Source: an uncultured delta proteobacterium (lineage in GTDB: Bacteria > Myxococcota_A > Polyangia > Polyangiales > Polyangiaceae). From it: 49,121 nucleotides of DNA. The notes under the pieces are model-generated. The model saw nothing but the letters and a program-made list of their open reading frames with translations, made no database searches and was not told where the DNA came from. The stretch lies in NCBI GenBank assembly GCA_903906315.1, contig CAIVJW010000357.1, positions 1-49,121 of the forward strand, given 5' to 3'. The position numbers were made by a program, and so were the translations under genes. Below are positions 20,662-28,335 of the stretch, one piece after another (position 1 is the stretch's first letter; each line of letters opens with the position of its first letter).

Positions 20662-20679
20662 GCGACCCTCGAGGGTCGC
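20662..20679. promoter_or_regulatory. Perfect 18-bp palindrome between hflX and homoserine kinase
   Basis: GCGACCCTCGAGGGTCGC reads the same on both strands. It lies in the 186-base divergent region, 110 bases before the hflX start and about 47 before the -10 of the kinase gene. It looks like an operator for a dimeric regulator; the regulator is unknown. Confidence 0.4.
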
Positions 20680-20725
20680 GAGCCGGCGGCCGCACGTCGG
20701 ACGCCCGACGTCGCCCCGACCGCGG

Positions 20726-20731
20726 TAACCT
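20726..20731 (+). promoter_or_regulatory. -10 hexamer, leaderless start of homoserine kinase
   Basis: TAACCT, then 7 bases (CGCCCCG), then the ATG at 20739, with no Shine-Dalgarno. Confidence 0.45.
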
Positions 20732-20738
20732 CGCCCCG

Positions 20739-21704
20739 ATGGCGCTCCTCACGCCGCTGACGCTCGACGCCGCCCGCCTCCTCGGCGCCCGCTACGGCCT
20801 CGAGGTGACGTCCGTCACGCCGATCCTCGCCGGCAGCGTCAACTCGAACTTCAGCCTCTCGCTCGCGAAGGGCGAACGGGCGTTTCTCCGCGTCTACGAG
20901 GAGCAGGGCGACAGCGCGGCTCGCGGCGAAGCGCGCTTGCTCGACCACCTCGCCTCGCGCGGCGTGCCCAGCCCGCGGCCGCGGCGCCTCGCAGCAGAGC
21001 GCGGCTTCATCGGCGACCACGCGGGCAAGCCGGTCGCCGTCTTCCCATGGTGCGACGGCGAAGCCCGGTGCCAGCGCGGCGTCGACGCGGCCTCCGCGCG
21101 CGAGGTCGGCGCGGCCCTGGCGCGCGTACACGTCGCGGGGGCCTCGTACGCGGACGCGGCGCCTTCGCGCTTCGGGCCTGACGCGCTCGGCCGACGGCTC
21201 GTCGGCCTCGAAGGCGCGGCGCTGCCCGACGACCTCCGCCGCACGCTCGCGGGCCTCGGCGAGCGCCTCGCCGCGCTCGCCGAGCGCCCGGCGGCCCCCG
21301 AGATCGGCGTCATCCACGGCGATCTCTTCCGCGACAACGTGCTCTGGAGCGGCGGCGCGATCGCCGCGCTGCTCGACTTCGAGAGCGCCTCGCGCGGCAG
21401 CGCGCCGTTCGACCTCGCCGTCACCATGCTCGCCTGGTGCTTCGGCGATGCGTTCGAGGAGCCGCTCGCGCGCGCGATGGCTGCGGGCTACGCCTCCGTC
21501 CGCCCGCTCGACGACGCCGAGCGCAGCGCGTTCTACGACGAGGCTCGCTTCGCAGCGCTGCGCTTCTCCATCACGCGCATCACCGACTTCGAGCTGCGCC
21601 CCGCGGGCACCGGCGTTCACAAGGACTACCGCCGCTTCGTCGCGCGGCTCGAGGCGCTCGAGCGCCTGGGCCCGCGCGGCGTCGGCGCGCTCCTCGAGGG
21701 CTGA
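20739..21704 (+). CDS. thrB: Homoserine kinase, aminoglycoside-phosphotransferase fold
   Basis: Predicted to phosphorylate homoserine with ATP in threonine synthesis. The 321-residue length and motifs fit the ThrB2/APH-type kinases: AGSVNSNFSL for the nucleotide loop, FLRVYEEQG with the lysine-equivalent strand, GVIHGDLFRDNVLW (Brenner-type catalytic Asp, about 190-203), ALLDFESAS with the metal Asp, and FDLAVTMLAWCF. The last 100 residues are helical with an FSITRITDFEL segment seen in this family. Other APH-fold kinases (choline or methylthioribose kinases) share the catalytic motifs, so the substrate is likely but not certain. The ATG is 7 bases from a TAACCT hexamer. No other threonine gene is adjacent. 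Confidence 0.75.
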   Translation: MALLTPLTLDAARLLGARYGLEVTSVTPILAGSVNSNFSLSLAKGERAFLRVYEEQGDSAARGEARLLDHLASRGVPSPRPRRLAAERGFIGDHAGKPVAVFPWCDGEARCQRGVDAASAREVGAALARVHVAGASYADAAPSRFGPDALGRRLVGLEGAALPDDLRRTLAGLGERLAALAERPAAPEIGVIHGDLFRDNVLWSGGAIAALLDFESASRGSAPFDLAVTMLAWCFGDAFEEPLARAMAAGYASVRPLDDAERSAFYDEARFAALRFSITRITDFELRPAGTGVHKDYRRFVARLEALERLGPRGVGALLEG

Positions 21705-21779
21705 CCCGCGGCGCGCCAGGGAGCGCAAACACGCGGCGCGGCGGGTCGATTCCCGCGCCTGCTTTTCGTGGGGGCAGCG

Positions 21780-21808
21780 TTGCGCGCCCGGGAGGCGGCC
21801 GTTACCTT
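21780..21808 (+). promoter_or_regulatory. Promoter of the M48 peptidase gene, leaderless
   Basis: TTGCGC (21780-21785), a 17-base spacer, TACCTT (21803-21808), then 6 bases and the ATG at 21815. It is the only member of the leaderless set with a passable -35. Confidence 0.5.
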
Positions 21809-21814
21809 GCCCGA

Positions 21815-22708
21815 ATGGCTCAGCTCGGGTCGCTCGATTTCAGGGGATTCGTCGACGGTCGAAGGCACCAGCGGGCAGGCGGCGCCGAGGGCAGCGGGCA
21901 CGCGTACGCGTACGTCTCGGACCGGACGACGCGCCTGGCGTTCGATCGGATCAAGCCCGTCGAGCTCGCGGTCACGGCCGCGGTCCGCATGTTCAAGGCC
22001 GTCTCGAAGAACGAGCTCCTGGGCCACGCCGTGAAGGTCGGGCCAAAGCAGTTCCCGCGCGTGCACAACCTCGTCGTCCGCTGCGCCGAGACGCTCGGCA
22101 TCGCGACGCCCACCGTCTACATCCGCAACGCGCCGACGCTCAACGCGGCGACGTACGGCACGAACGACGACTCGTTCATCATCGTCCACTCGGCCCTCGT
22201 CGATCACTTCACCGACGAGGAGCTCCTCAGCGTGATCGGCCACGAGTGCGGGCACATCCACAACAGCCACGTCGTGTACCTGACGACGCTGCATTACCTC
22301 ACGACGATGGCGTCCATCTTCGTGCAGTGGGCGGTGCAGCCTGCGGTGCTCGCGCTCAATGGCTGGTCGCGCCGCGCGGAGGTCACCTGCGACCGCGCGG
22401 GCCTGATGTGCTCGAGGAGCCTCGACACCTCCACGCGCGCGCTCGCCAAGCTCGCCCTCGGATCGACCAAGCTCTACGAGCAGCTCAACCTCGAGGCGTT
22501 CCTCGACCAGTACCAGGAGGGGCAGGACGGCGTCGGCCGGTACGTCGAGCTCCGGGCCAGCCACCCGTGGCTGCCGAAGCGGGTGCTTGCGCTGCGCGTG
22601 TTCGCCGAGAGCGAGCTGTTCCGCAAGCACGCGAGCCTCGGTGAGGGCGGCCTGCCGATGACCGACGTCGACGACAAGGTGCACGACATCATCAAGGTGC
22701 TGGGTTAG
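21815..22708 (+). CDS. M48-family zinc metallopeptidase
   Basis: A 297-residue peptidase. The zinc motif HECGH (about 144-148) follows LLSVIG in an active-site helix, and the third ligand is probably the Glu in RAEVTCDRAG (about 188-197). Before it, LGIATPTVYIRNAPTLNA and TYGTNDDSFIIVHSALVD match the substrate-binding strands of HtpX/Ste24/OMA1-type enzymes. There is no signal peptide. One hydrophobic stretch between the two metal motifs (YLTTLHYLTTMASIFVQWAV and on) could sit in or on the membrane. The C-terminal part, with RASHPWLPKRVLALRVF, is typical of the family. The start is 6 bases from TACCTT. The stop is only 8 bases before the dynamin-like gene, so the two are co-transcribed. Its substrate may be that neighbour. 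Confidence 0.92.
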   Translation: MAQLGSLDFRGFVDGRRHQRAGGAEGSGHAYAYVSDRTTRLAFDRIKPVELAVTAAVRMFKAVSKNELLGHAVKVGPKQFPRVHNLVVRCAETLGIATPTVYIRNAPTLNAATYGTNDDSFIIVHSALVDHFTDEELLSVIGHECGHIHNSHVVYLTTLHYLTTMASIFVQWAVQPAVLALNGWSRRAEVTCDRAGLMCSRSLDTSTRALAKLALGSTKLYEQLNLEAFLDQYQEGQDGVGRYVELRASHPWLPKRVLALRVFAESELFRKHASLGEGGLPMTDVDDKVHDIIKVLG

Positions 22709-22716
22709 GAGCCGCC

Positions 22717-24531
22717 ATGCTCGAGAGCTTCCACGGCAAGAAGAGCGACGTCACCTCGGCGCTGCGCGGCCTCTCCGGCCTCGCGGAGAAGGTCGGCGCC
22801 AAGAGCCTCGCGGCGCGGATCGAGGTCGACCTCGTGCAAAAGCTCGAGGCCGATCGGTTCCACCTGGTCGTCGTCGGCGAGTTCAACCACGGCAAGACCA
22901 CATTCGTGAACGCGCTGCTCGGCGCGTCGATCCTGCCGGTCGGCGTGACGCCGACGACGGCCGTCATCCACCACCTCGAGCACGCCGACAGCCCGCGGGC
23001 CGAGCTCGTGTACGCCAACGGCGATCGCGCTCCCCTGCCCTTCGAGGAGGTGAAGACGTTCGCCGTCGGCGGCTCGCACGGCGACGATGGGCGCGAGGTC
23101 AAGCACCTCGAGGTCGGCTACCCGGCGGAGCTCCTGCGCGAGCGCATCGTGCTGGTCGACACGCCAGGGGTGAACGACCTGTCGCTCCAGCGCGCGGACA
23201 TCACCTACAGCTACATCCCGCGATCGGACGCCGTGCTCTTCCTGCTCGACGCCGGTCAGCCGCTGAAGGAGAGCGAGCGCGTCTTCCTGCAGGAGAAGCT
23301 GCTCGCGCAGTCGCGCGACAAGATCCTCTTCGTCGTGACCAAGCGCGACATCTGGAGCGACGACGAGCGCGACGAGGCCCTGCGCTACATCCAGCGCGAG
23401 CTCGGCAAGCTCGTGCGCACGCCGATGGTCTTCCCCGTCTCGGCACAGCAGGCGCTCGAGGGTCACCCGGATCAGAGCGGGATGCCCGAGCTCCTCGCGC
23501 ACCTCACGCGGTTCCTCGCCGAGGAACGCGGCCGGATCCTGCTCGACAACGCCCTCGGCGAGGGCCTCGAGGCGGGCAAGCTGCTCCGCCGCGGCGTCGA
23601 CGCGCGCCGACGCGCCGTCGCGATGTCGACCGAGGAGCTCACGCGCCGCATCGACCTCATCGAGAAGGACCTCGCCGGTCAGTCGCGCACGATCGACGAG
23701 CGGCGCGCCGGCATCCGCGAAGAGGTCGCCGCGGTCCGGGCCTGGGTGCGGCGGGATCTCGACCGCTTCTGCGACGACGCCGTCCGCCAGTTGCCGGCGA
23801 TGATCGACGCCGCGACGACCGAGGAGCTGAAGCTGCACCTGGGCCCGTTCCTCGAAAAGACGGTCACCGAGTGGGCGCAGGCCGAGACGACCGAGATCGC
23901 CGGCGCCCTCGAGGCGCTGGCAGAGAAGACGATCGCCCTCGTGCGCGACGACGCGCACGACGTCGCGAAGCGGGTCGGCGAGGCGCTCGGCGGCGACGTG
24001 CGAGCCCCGAACGTCGAGGTCGACACGTTCGGCTACGACGTGGGCGTGTTCGCGCTGTTCACGATCGGCCTCGGCGTGATGCTGTCGAACGCCCTGCTCG
24101 GAGGCCTGCTCACGCTCGCCGCGCCGGTGCTGGCGGTCTATGTCAAGGAGAAGGTCGAGGTCGAGACGCGCAAGAAGGCCAAGGAGCTCGCCCCCGCAGC
24201 GCTGCGCGAGACGGCCGCCCGCGTGGGGCCCAAGCTCGACGAGATGATCCAGGAGTTCGCCAAGCGACTCGATGCGTGGGTCGTCACCGCGGGCGAGGAG
24301 CTGCACCGCGAGGTCATCGAGGTGCTCGAGGCCGCGCGCGCGGAGCGCGGCGAGACGCAGCCGGCCGCCGAAACCGCCCTCGCGACGTGCGAGGCGGAGC
24401 TCGAGGTGCTGAGCTCCCTGCAAGCGCAGCTCGAGGGGCTCCGCAGCGCGCTGTGGACGCCGTCGAACGGTGAGTCGACTCACAAGCCGACGCGCCCGAC
24501 GGAGCCGAACGCGCCAGGCGGCACCGCGTAG
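22717..24531 (+). CDS. Dynamin-like large GTPase
   Basis: A 604-residue bacterial dynamin-family protein. The GTPase domain has G1 GEFNHGKTT (54-62), G2 Thr in GVTPTTA (76-82), G3 DTPG (about 148-151) and G4 TKRD (about 208-211). A long helical region follows (about 300-430, then 475-600), and between them lie two hydrophobic segments (VGVFALFTIGLGVMLSNALL and GGLLTLAAPVLAVYV, about 441-475), the likely membrane-inserting paddle. Relatives remodel or repair membranes in bacteria, and mitofusins and OPA1 do so in eukaryotes. The last 20 residues are Thr/Pro-rich and disordered. Placed between an M48 peptidase and an MglA-like GTPase, it may act in stress-linked membrane repair or polarity; that is inference. 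Confidence 0.92.
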   Translation: MLESFHGKKSDVTSALRGLSGLAEKVGAKSLAARIEVDLVQKLEADRFHLVVVGEFNHGKTTFVNALLGASILPVGVTPTTAVIHHLEHADSPRAELVYANGDRAPLPFEEVKTFAVGGSHGDDGREVKHLEVGYPAELLRERIVLVDTPGVNDLSLQRADITYSYIPRSDAVLFLLDAGQPLKESERVFLQEKLLAQSRDKILFVVTKRDIWSDDERDEALRYIQRELGKLVRTPMVFPVSAQQALEGHPDQSGMPELLAHLTRFLAEERGRILLDNALGEGLEAGKLLRRGVDARRRAVAMSTEELTRRIDLIEKDLAGQSRTIDERRAGIREEVAAVRAWVRRDLDRFCDDAVRQLPAMIDAATTEELKLHLGPFLEKTVTEWAQAETTEIAGALEALAEKTIALVRDDAHDVAKRVGEALGGDVRAPNVEVDTFGYDVGVFALFTIGLGVMLSNALLGGLLTLAAPVLAVYVKEKVEVETRKKAKELAPAALRETAARVGPKLDEMIQEFAKRLDAWVVTAGEELHREVIEVLEAARAERGETQPAAETALATCEAELEVLSSLQAQLEGLRSALWTPSNGESTHKPTRPTEPNAPGGTA

Positions 24532-24599
24532 GCCACGCTTGGGCCCGCCACGGCCGCTTTTCCGCGCGGCACGCGGTGGCTCCGTGCCAGTATGCGGCT

Positions 24600-25325
24600 G
24601 TGCAGCTCGACTTCGCGGCGCGCGAGGTGACGATCAAGCTCGTCTACTACGGCCCTGCGCTCAGCGGGAAGACGACGAACCTCGTCGCGCTCCACCGCCA
24701 GGCGGGTACGGACGCGCGCGGACGCCTGATGACGCTCGAGACGCAGGACGATCGCACGCTGTTCTTCGACCTCCTGCCGCTGACGTTCCGGGCGAAGGAC
24801 GGCGACGTCTCGCTGCGCATCAAGCTCTTCACCGTCCCCGGCCAGCCCGTCCACTCGGCCACGCGCAAGCTCGTGCTCCAGGGAGCGGACGGCGTCGCGC
24901 TCATCGCCGACTCGCAGCTGTCGGCCACGCAGCGCAACGCGGAGAGCTTCTTCGACCTTCGACAGAACCTGAAGGACAACGGGCTCGAGCTCGGGAAGAT
25001 GCCGCTCGTCATCCAGTTCAACAAGCGCGATCTGCCCGACATCCGCACCGAGGAGGAGCTGGAGCGGCTCGCGACGCGCGGCAAGGAGCCCGTCTTCAGC
25101 GCGATCGCGACGCGCGGCGCCGGGACGGTCGAGACCTTCCTCGGCCTCCTCCAGCTCACCTGGCAAACCCTCGACCGCACCCACCAGCTCTCGCGCCGCA
25201 TGTCGCTCGACGGCGAGGAGCTCATCGAGGGCGCAGCTCGCCAGCTCGGCGCGACCGTGCCCGTGCGCGAGCTACTCGCCCGCAACTTGGGCCTCCCCGA
25301 GCCGGGGCCGCGGGGAGCACCGTGA
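24600..25325 (+). CDS. MglA-like small Ras-family GTPase
   Basis: A 241-residue GTPase related to MglA, the polarity switch of myxobacterial motility. I start it at GTG 24600 because VQLDFAAREVTIKLVYYGP lines up with the usual MglA beginning; ATG 24576 would add an unmatched MAPCQYAA. G1 is GPALSGKTTN (18-27). The MglA hallmark TVPGQ (78-82) replaces the Ras DTAGQ and is followed by SATRKLVLQGADGVALIADS. G4 is NKRD. The C-terminus extends about 45 residues past the fold, with SRRMSLDGEELIEGAARQLG. No MglB (roadblock) partner lies next to it. It overlaps the histidine kinase by GTGA, so the two are translationally coupled. Confidence 0.9.
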   Translation: MQLDFAAREVTIKLVYYGPALSGKTTNLVALHRQAGTDARGRLMTLETQDDRTLFFDLLPLTFRAKDGDVSLRIKLFTVPGQPVHSATRKLVLQGADGVALIADSQLSATQRNAESFFDLRQNLKDNGLELGKMPLVIQFNKRDLPDIRTEEELERLATRGKEPVFSAIATRGAGTVETFLGLLQLTWQTLDRTHQLSRRMSLDGEELIEGAARQLGATVPVRELLARNLGLPEPGPRGAP

Positions 25326-26797
25326 GCCAGGCGACGGGAGCGGCGGGCGCGACCACGGAGGACCTGGGGCTCGCCGCGCCGCACCTGGAGGACCTCGTCG
25401 ATCGCGACGCGCTGCGGGAGGTGGCCGTCTCGTTCGAGCGCCTGATCGGCGTGCCGATCCGCTTCGTGTCGGCGGCCGGGTCATTGCTCGCGGAGGCGGG
25501 GTCGGCATCGCCGATCTGCGCCCTCGTCGGCGAGAGCGCGCAGGGCCGGCATGCGTGCGGGGACGTGGTCGAGGAGATCAAGCGCAAGGGGCTCCGCGCC
25601 AGCGCAACGATCGACCACGCCTGCTTCACGAGCGCCCGCTACCGCGTCGTGCCGCTCGTCTACGACGGGAGCGTGCTCGGTCGGGTCGTCGTCGGACCGT
25701 TCCGCGACGCCGCGAGCTCGCAGCAGACCGTCGAGCCATCGCGGTCGCTGCTCGACGCAGCTCCAGGGATCGACCCGCCACGCGCGCTCGCTGCGCTCGA
25801 CCGGATGCCCGCCTTCGACGCAGACGACCTCGCGCGGATCGAGGAGCACCTCCGGTCCGTGCTCTCGCTCATCTTGTTCAGCGGGCACAAGGCCCTGCTG
25901 ACTTCGACCATGCACGTCGCGTCCATCCGCGAGAGCTACCGCGCGCTCACGGAGAAGAACGCCGCGCTCGAGGAGGCGTACCAGAAGCTGCGCGACCTGG
26001 ACCGGCTGAAGTCGAACTTCCTCGCGACGATCTCCCACGAGCTCCGCACGCCGCTCACGTCGATCATGGGCTACGGCGAGATGCTCGCCGAGGGCATCGG
26101 CGGGCGGCTCAGCGCCGAGCAGGCCGACTTCGTCCAGACCATTCGGCAGAAGAGCGAGCAGCTGCTCGAGCTCATCATGAGCCTGCTCGACCTTTCCAAG
26201 CTCGAGAGCGGCACGACCCTGATGCGGCGGTCGAACATCGAGCTCCGGACGCTGCTCGCCGACACGGCGTCGACGCTGGTGCCCGCCGCGGCGCGCAAGG
26301 GCATCACCCTCTCGTGGGCGGTGGAGCCCGACATGCCCCCCGTCTACGCCGACGGACAGCGCCTCCGGCAGGTGTTCGTCAACCTGGCCGACAACGCGAT
26401 CAAGTTCACGCCGCCCGGCGGGACAGTGACCCTGCACGCTCGCCTGGCGCTCGCCTCCGCCGAGGACGAGCCGGGCCTCGTGCTCGTGGCGCCCGTCCGC
26501 AAGTGCGTCGAGATCCGCTTCCTCGACACCGGCCCGGGGATCCCGGTGGCCGAGCGCGTGCGCATCTTCGACCCGTTCTACCAGGTCGACCAGTCGTCGA
26601 CCCGCGAGCACGGCGGCGCAGGTCTCGGCCTCGCGATCGCCCAGCGCCTCGTCGACGCCCACTTCGGCACGATCCACGTCGAGGCGAACACCCCGACGGG
26701 CGCGGTGTTCGTCGTCACGATGCCGCTCGTGCGCGCGTCGTCGATGCCCGCGACGGGCGAGCTCGACGTGCAGGCCTTCGAGCTCGGTCGACGATGA
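25322..26797 (+). CDS. PocR-domain sensor histidine kinase
   Basis: A 491-residue cytosolic histidine kinase. Residues 20-165 look like a PocR ligand-binding domain, with cysteines at the usual places (SPICALV, HACGDVV and DHACFTSARYRVVPLVYDG) that could bind a metal or a small hydrocarbon-like ligand. A helical linker (REsyralteknaaleeayqk-type heptads) leads to the HisKA box ISHELRTPL with phospho-accepting His 239. The HATPase part has the N box DNAIKF, G1 DTGPGIP and G2 GGAGLGLAI. No transmembrane helix is visible. It overlaps the MglA-like gene upstream (GTGA) and thiL downstream (ATGA). No response regulator is adjacent, so its partner is elsewhere or it signals to the GTPase; the latter is speculation. 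Confidence 0.93.
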   Translation: MSQATGAAGATTEDLGLAAPHLEDLVDRDALREVAVSFERLIGVPIRFVSAAGSLLAEAGSASPICALVGESAQGRHACGDVVEEIKRKGLRASATIDHACFTSARYRVVPLVYDGSVLGRVVVGPFRDAASSQQTVEPSRSLLDAAPGIDPPRALAALDRMPAFDADDLARIEEHLRSVLSLILFSGHKALLTSTMHVASIRESYRALTEKNAALEEAYQKLRDLDRLKSNFLATISHELRTPLTSIMGYGEMLAEGIGGRLSAEQADFVQTIRQKSEQLLELIMSLLDLSKLESGTTLMRRSNIELRTLLADTASTLVPAAARKGITLSWAVEPDMPPVYADGQRLRQVFVNLADNAIKFTPPGGTVTLHARLALASAEDEPGLVLVAPVRKCVEIRFLDTGPGIPVAERVRIFDPFYQVDQSSTREHGGAGLGLAIAQRLVDAHFGTIHVEANTPTGAVFVVTMPLVRASSMPATGELDVQAFELGRR

Positions 26798-27759
26798 CCG
26801 CGGCGCGCGGCTCGGAGCTCGCGCGCATCGAGCTGCTGAGCGCGGTCCTCGGGGGCGGGGCCTCGGCCGACGTGCTGGTCGGCATCGGCGACGACTGCGC
26901 GGTGCTGCGCCCGGTGACCGAACCGCTGGTGTGGACCCTGGACGCTGCGGTCGAAGGCGTGCACTTCCGTCGCGATCTGCTTTCGCTCGAGGACCTCGGC
27001 TGGCGCGCGACGATGGCGGCAGCGAGCGACCTCGCGGCCATGGGCGCGCGGCCGCTCGGGCTGCTCGCGGGGCTCTGCCTGCCGCGCTGGGTGTCCGACG
27101 ACGACCTCACGGCGCTCGCGCGCGGGCAGCGCGCGGCGGCCGACGCGATCGGGACCTCGATCGCCGGGGGCAACCTCGCGCGGGCCGGCGAGCTCACGGT
27201 CACGACGACCGCGATCGGCACCGCGGAGCGGCCGTTCCCACGAGGCGGCGCGCGGGCGGGCGACGCGATCTTCCTCGCGGGCCCGGTGGGCCTCGCGGGC
27301 GCCGGCTTCCGGCTGCTCGATCGAGGCCTCCTCGCTACCAGCGCAGCAGCGATCGCCGCCGTGGCCGCCTTCCGCCGACCGATCGCCCGCATCGAGGCCG
27401 GCCTCGCGGCCCGCGTCTACGCCACGGCCGCGATCGACGTCTCCGACGGCCTCGCGTGCGATCTCGCCCACCTCGCGCGAGCGAGCGGCGTCACGGCGGT
27501 CCTGGATCCAACGACGTTCGTCGATCCGACGCTCGTCGAGGTCGCGGCCGAGCTCGGCGTCCACCCGCTCGACCTCGCGCTCTACGGCGGGGAAGACTAC
27601 GCCGTCATCGTCGCGGCGCCTCCTCGCGCCTACCTCCCCGGCTACGTCCGCATCGGCGGCTGCGAGCCCGCGAACGCGGAGCTCGGCGAGGTGGCGCTGG
27701 TCGACGCGCGCGGGGGCCTCACGCCGGTGGCCCCCCGCGGCTTCGATCACTTCGGCTAG
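26794..27759 (+). CDS. thiL: Thiamine-monophosphate kinase
   Basis: ThiL makes thiamine pyrophosphate from thiamine monophosphate and ATP. The 321 residues show GIGDDCAVL with the metal Asp pair, DAAVEGVHF, ATMAAASDLAAMGARP, GGNLARAG, IDVSDGLACDLAHL and GGEDYAVI near the end, the full set for the AIR-synthase-like fold. Its ATG overlaps the stop of the histidine kinase (ATGA). There is no other thiamine gene here; its position at the end of a signalling operon is unexpected. The stop lies 28 bases from the convergent lipoprotein gene. Confidence 0.95.
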   Translation: MTAARGSELARIELLSAVLGGGASADVLVGIGDDCAVLRPVTEPLVWTLDAAVEGVHFRRDLLSLEDLGWRATMAAASDLAAMGARPLGLLAGLCLPRWVSDDDLTALARGQRAAADAIGTSIAGGNLARAGELTVTTTAIGTAERPFPRGGARAGDAIFLAGPVGLAGAGFRLLDRGLLATSAAAIAAVAAFRRPIARIEAGLAARVYATAAIDVSDGLACDLAHLARASGVTAVLDPTTFVDPTLVEVAAELGVHPLDLALYGGEDYAVIVAAPPRAYLPGYVRIGGCEPANAELGEVALVDARGGLTPVAPRGFDHFG

Positions 27760-27787
27760 GCCGCGCGCGGGCCGGCCGACCCGCTCG

Positions 27788-28195
27788 CTAGTTGCACTCG
27801 GGCGGGATCGTGGTGCCCGCGAGGCCCGACTTCACCTGCGTGAGCGCGGACGCGCGCGTCGTGGCGCCCGACCTGACCTTCGGCGCGATGCCCGAGCACA
27901 CGCCGGCCTGCGTCGTGAGCTTGCCCTTCGCGACCGGGTCCTTGCTCGACTTCGCCGCGCTCGCGAGGGCGCTGCAGCACGAGTCGATCGACTGATTCTG
28001 CACGACCGTCGTGGTGACGGGCGGCGCGTGCGTCGGGGTGGGCGCCGGCGCGGCCGTGGCCTGCACGGGGGGCGGCGCAGCGGAGGCCGCCGCGCTCGTG
28101 TCCGCCGCTTCCTCCTTCTTGGAGCAACCAGCGACGAGGAGGCTGGCCGAGGCCAGCACTGCGATCACGGAGATTCGGATGGTCATGCGGCTCAT
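27788..28195 (-). CDS. Small lipoprotein with CC motif
   Basis: A 135-residue predicted lipoprotein. The signal peptide ISVIAVLASASLLVAGC has a clear lipobox with Cys 24. KKEE and an Ala/Pro/Thr-rich linker of about 40 residues follow, then a small folded domain with SIDSCCSALASAAK, TQAGVCSGIAPKV and a terminal PPECN. The four cysteines of the domain could form two disulfides. I do not recognise the family. The ATG at 28195 gives MSRMTIR; a second ATG three codons in is possible. It lies downstream of nrdJ on the same strand but behind a hairpin (28265-28294), so it may have its own promoter. Confidence 0.8.
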   Translation of the reverse strand: MSRMTIRISVIAVLASASLLVAGCSKKEEAADTSAAASAAPPPVQATAAPAPTPTHAPPVTTTVVQNQSIDSCCSALASAAKSSKDPVAKGKLTTQAGVCSGIAPKVRSGATTRASALTQVKSGLAGTTIPPECN

Positions 28196-28264
28196 GGTTG
28201 GCTTTCTATCAAAAGCCCTGCCCGCCGACCAGAAGCGCGCAGGCTTCGGGGCCCGATGCGACGA

Positions 28265-28294
28265 AGCCCCCGCCTCGCGAGGAGGTCGGGGGCT
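28265..28294 (-). terminator. Probable terminator of nrdJ
   Basis: AGCCCCCG pairs with CGGGGGCT and an inner CCTC pairs with GAGG, making one strong stem about 40 bases past the nrdJ stop. On the minus strand only a weak TTCGTC follows, so intrinsic termination is likely rather than certain. Confidence 0.5.
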
Positions 28295-28335
28295 CCCGCG
28301 GACGGACATGCCGCCGCGCGTCGCGAGCGCAGCGG

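Noticed and set aside
24576-24599. ATG 24576 as the start of the MglA-like GTPase
   Set aside because: It adds eight residues with no counterpart in MglA proteins; GTG 24600 fits the family start.
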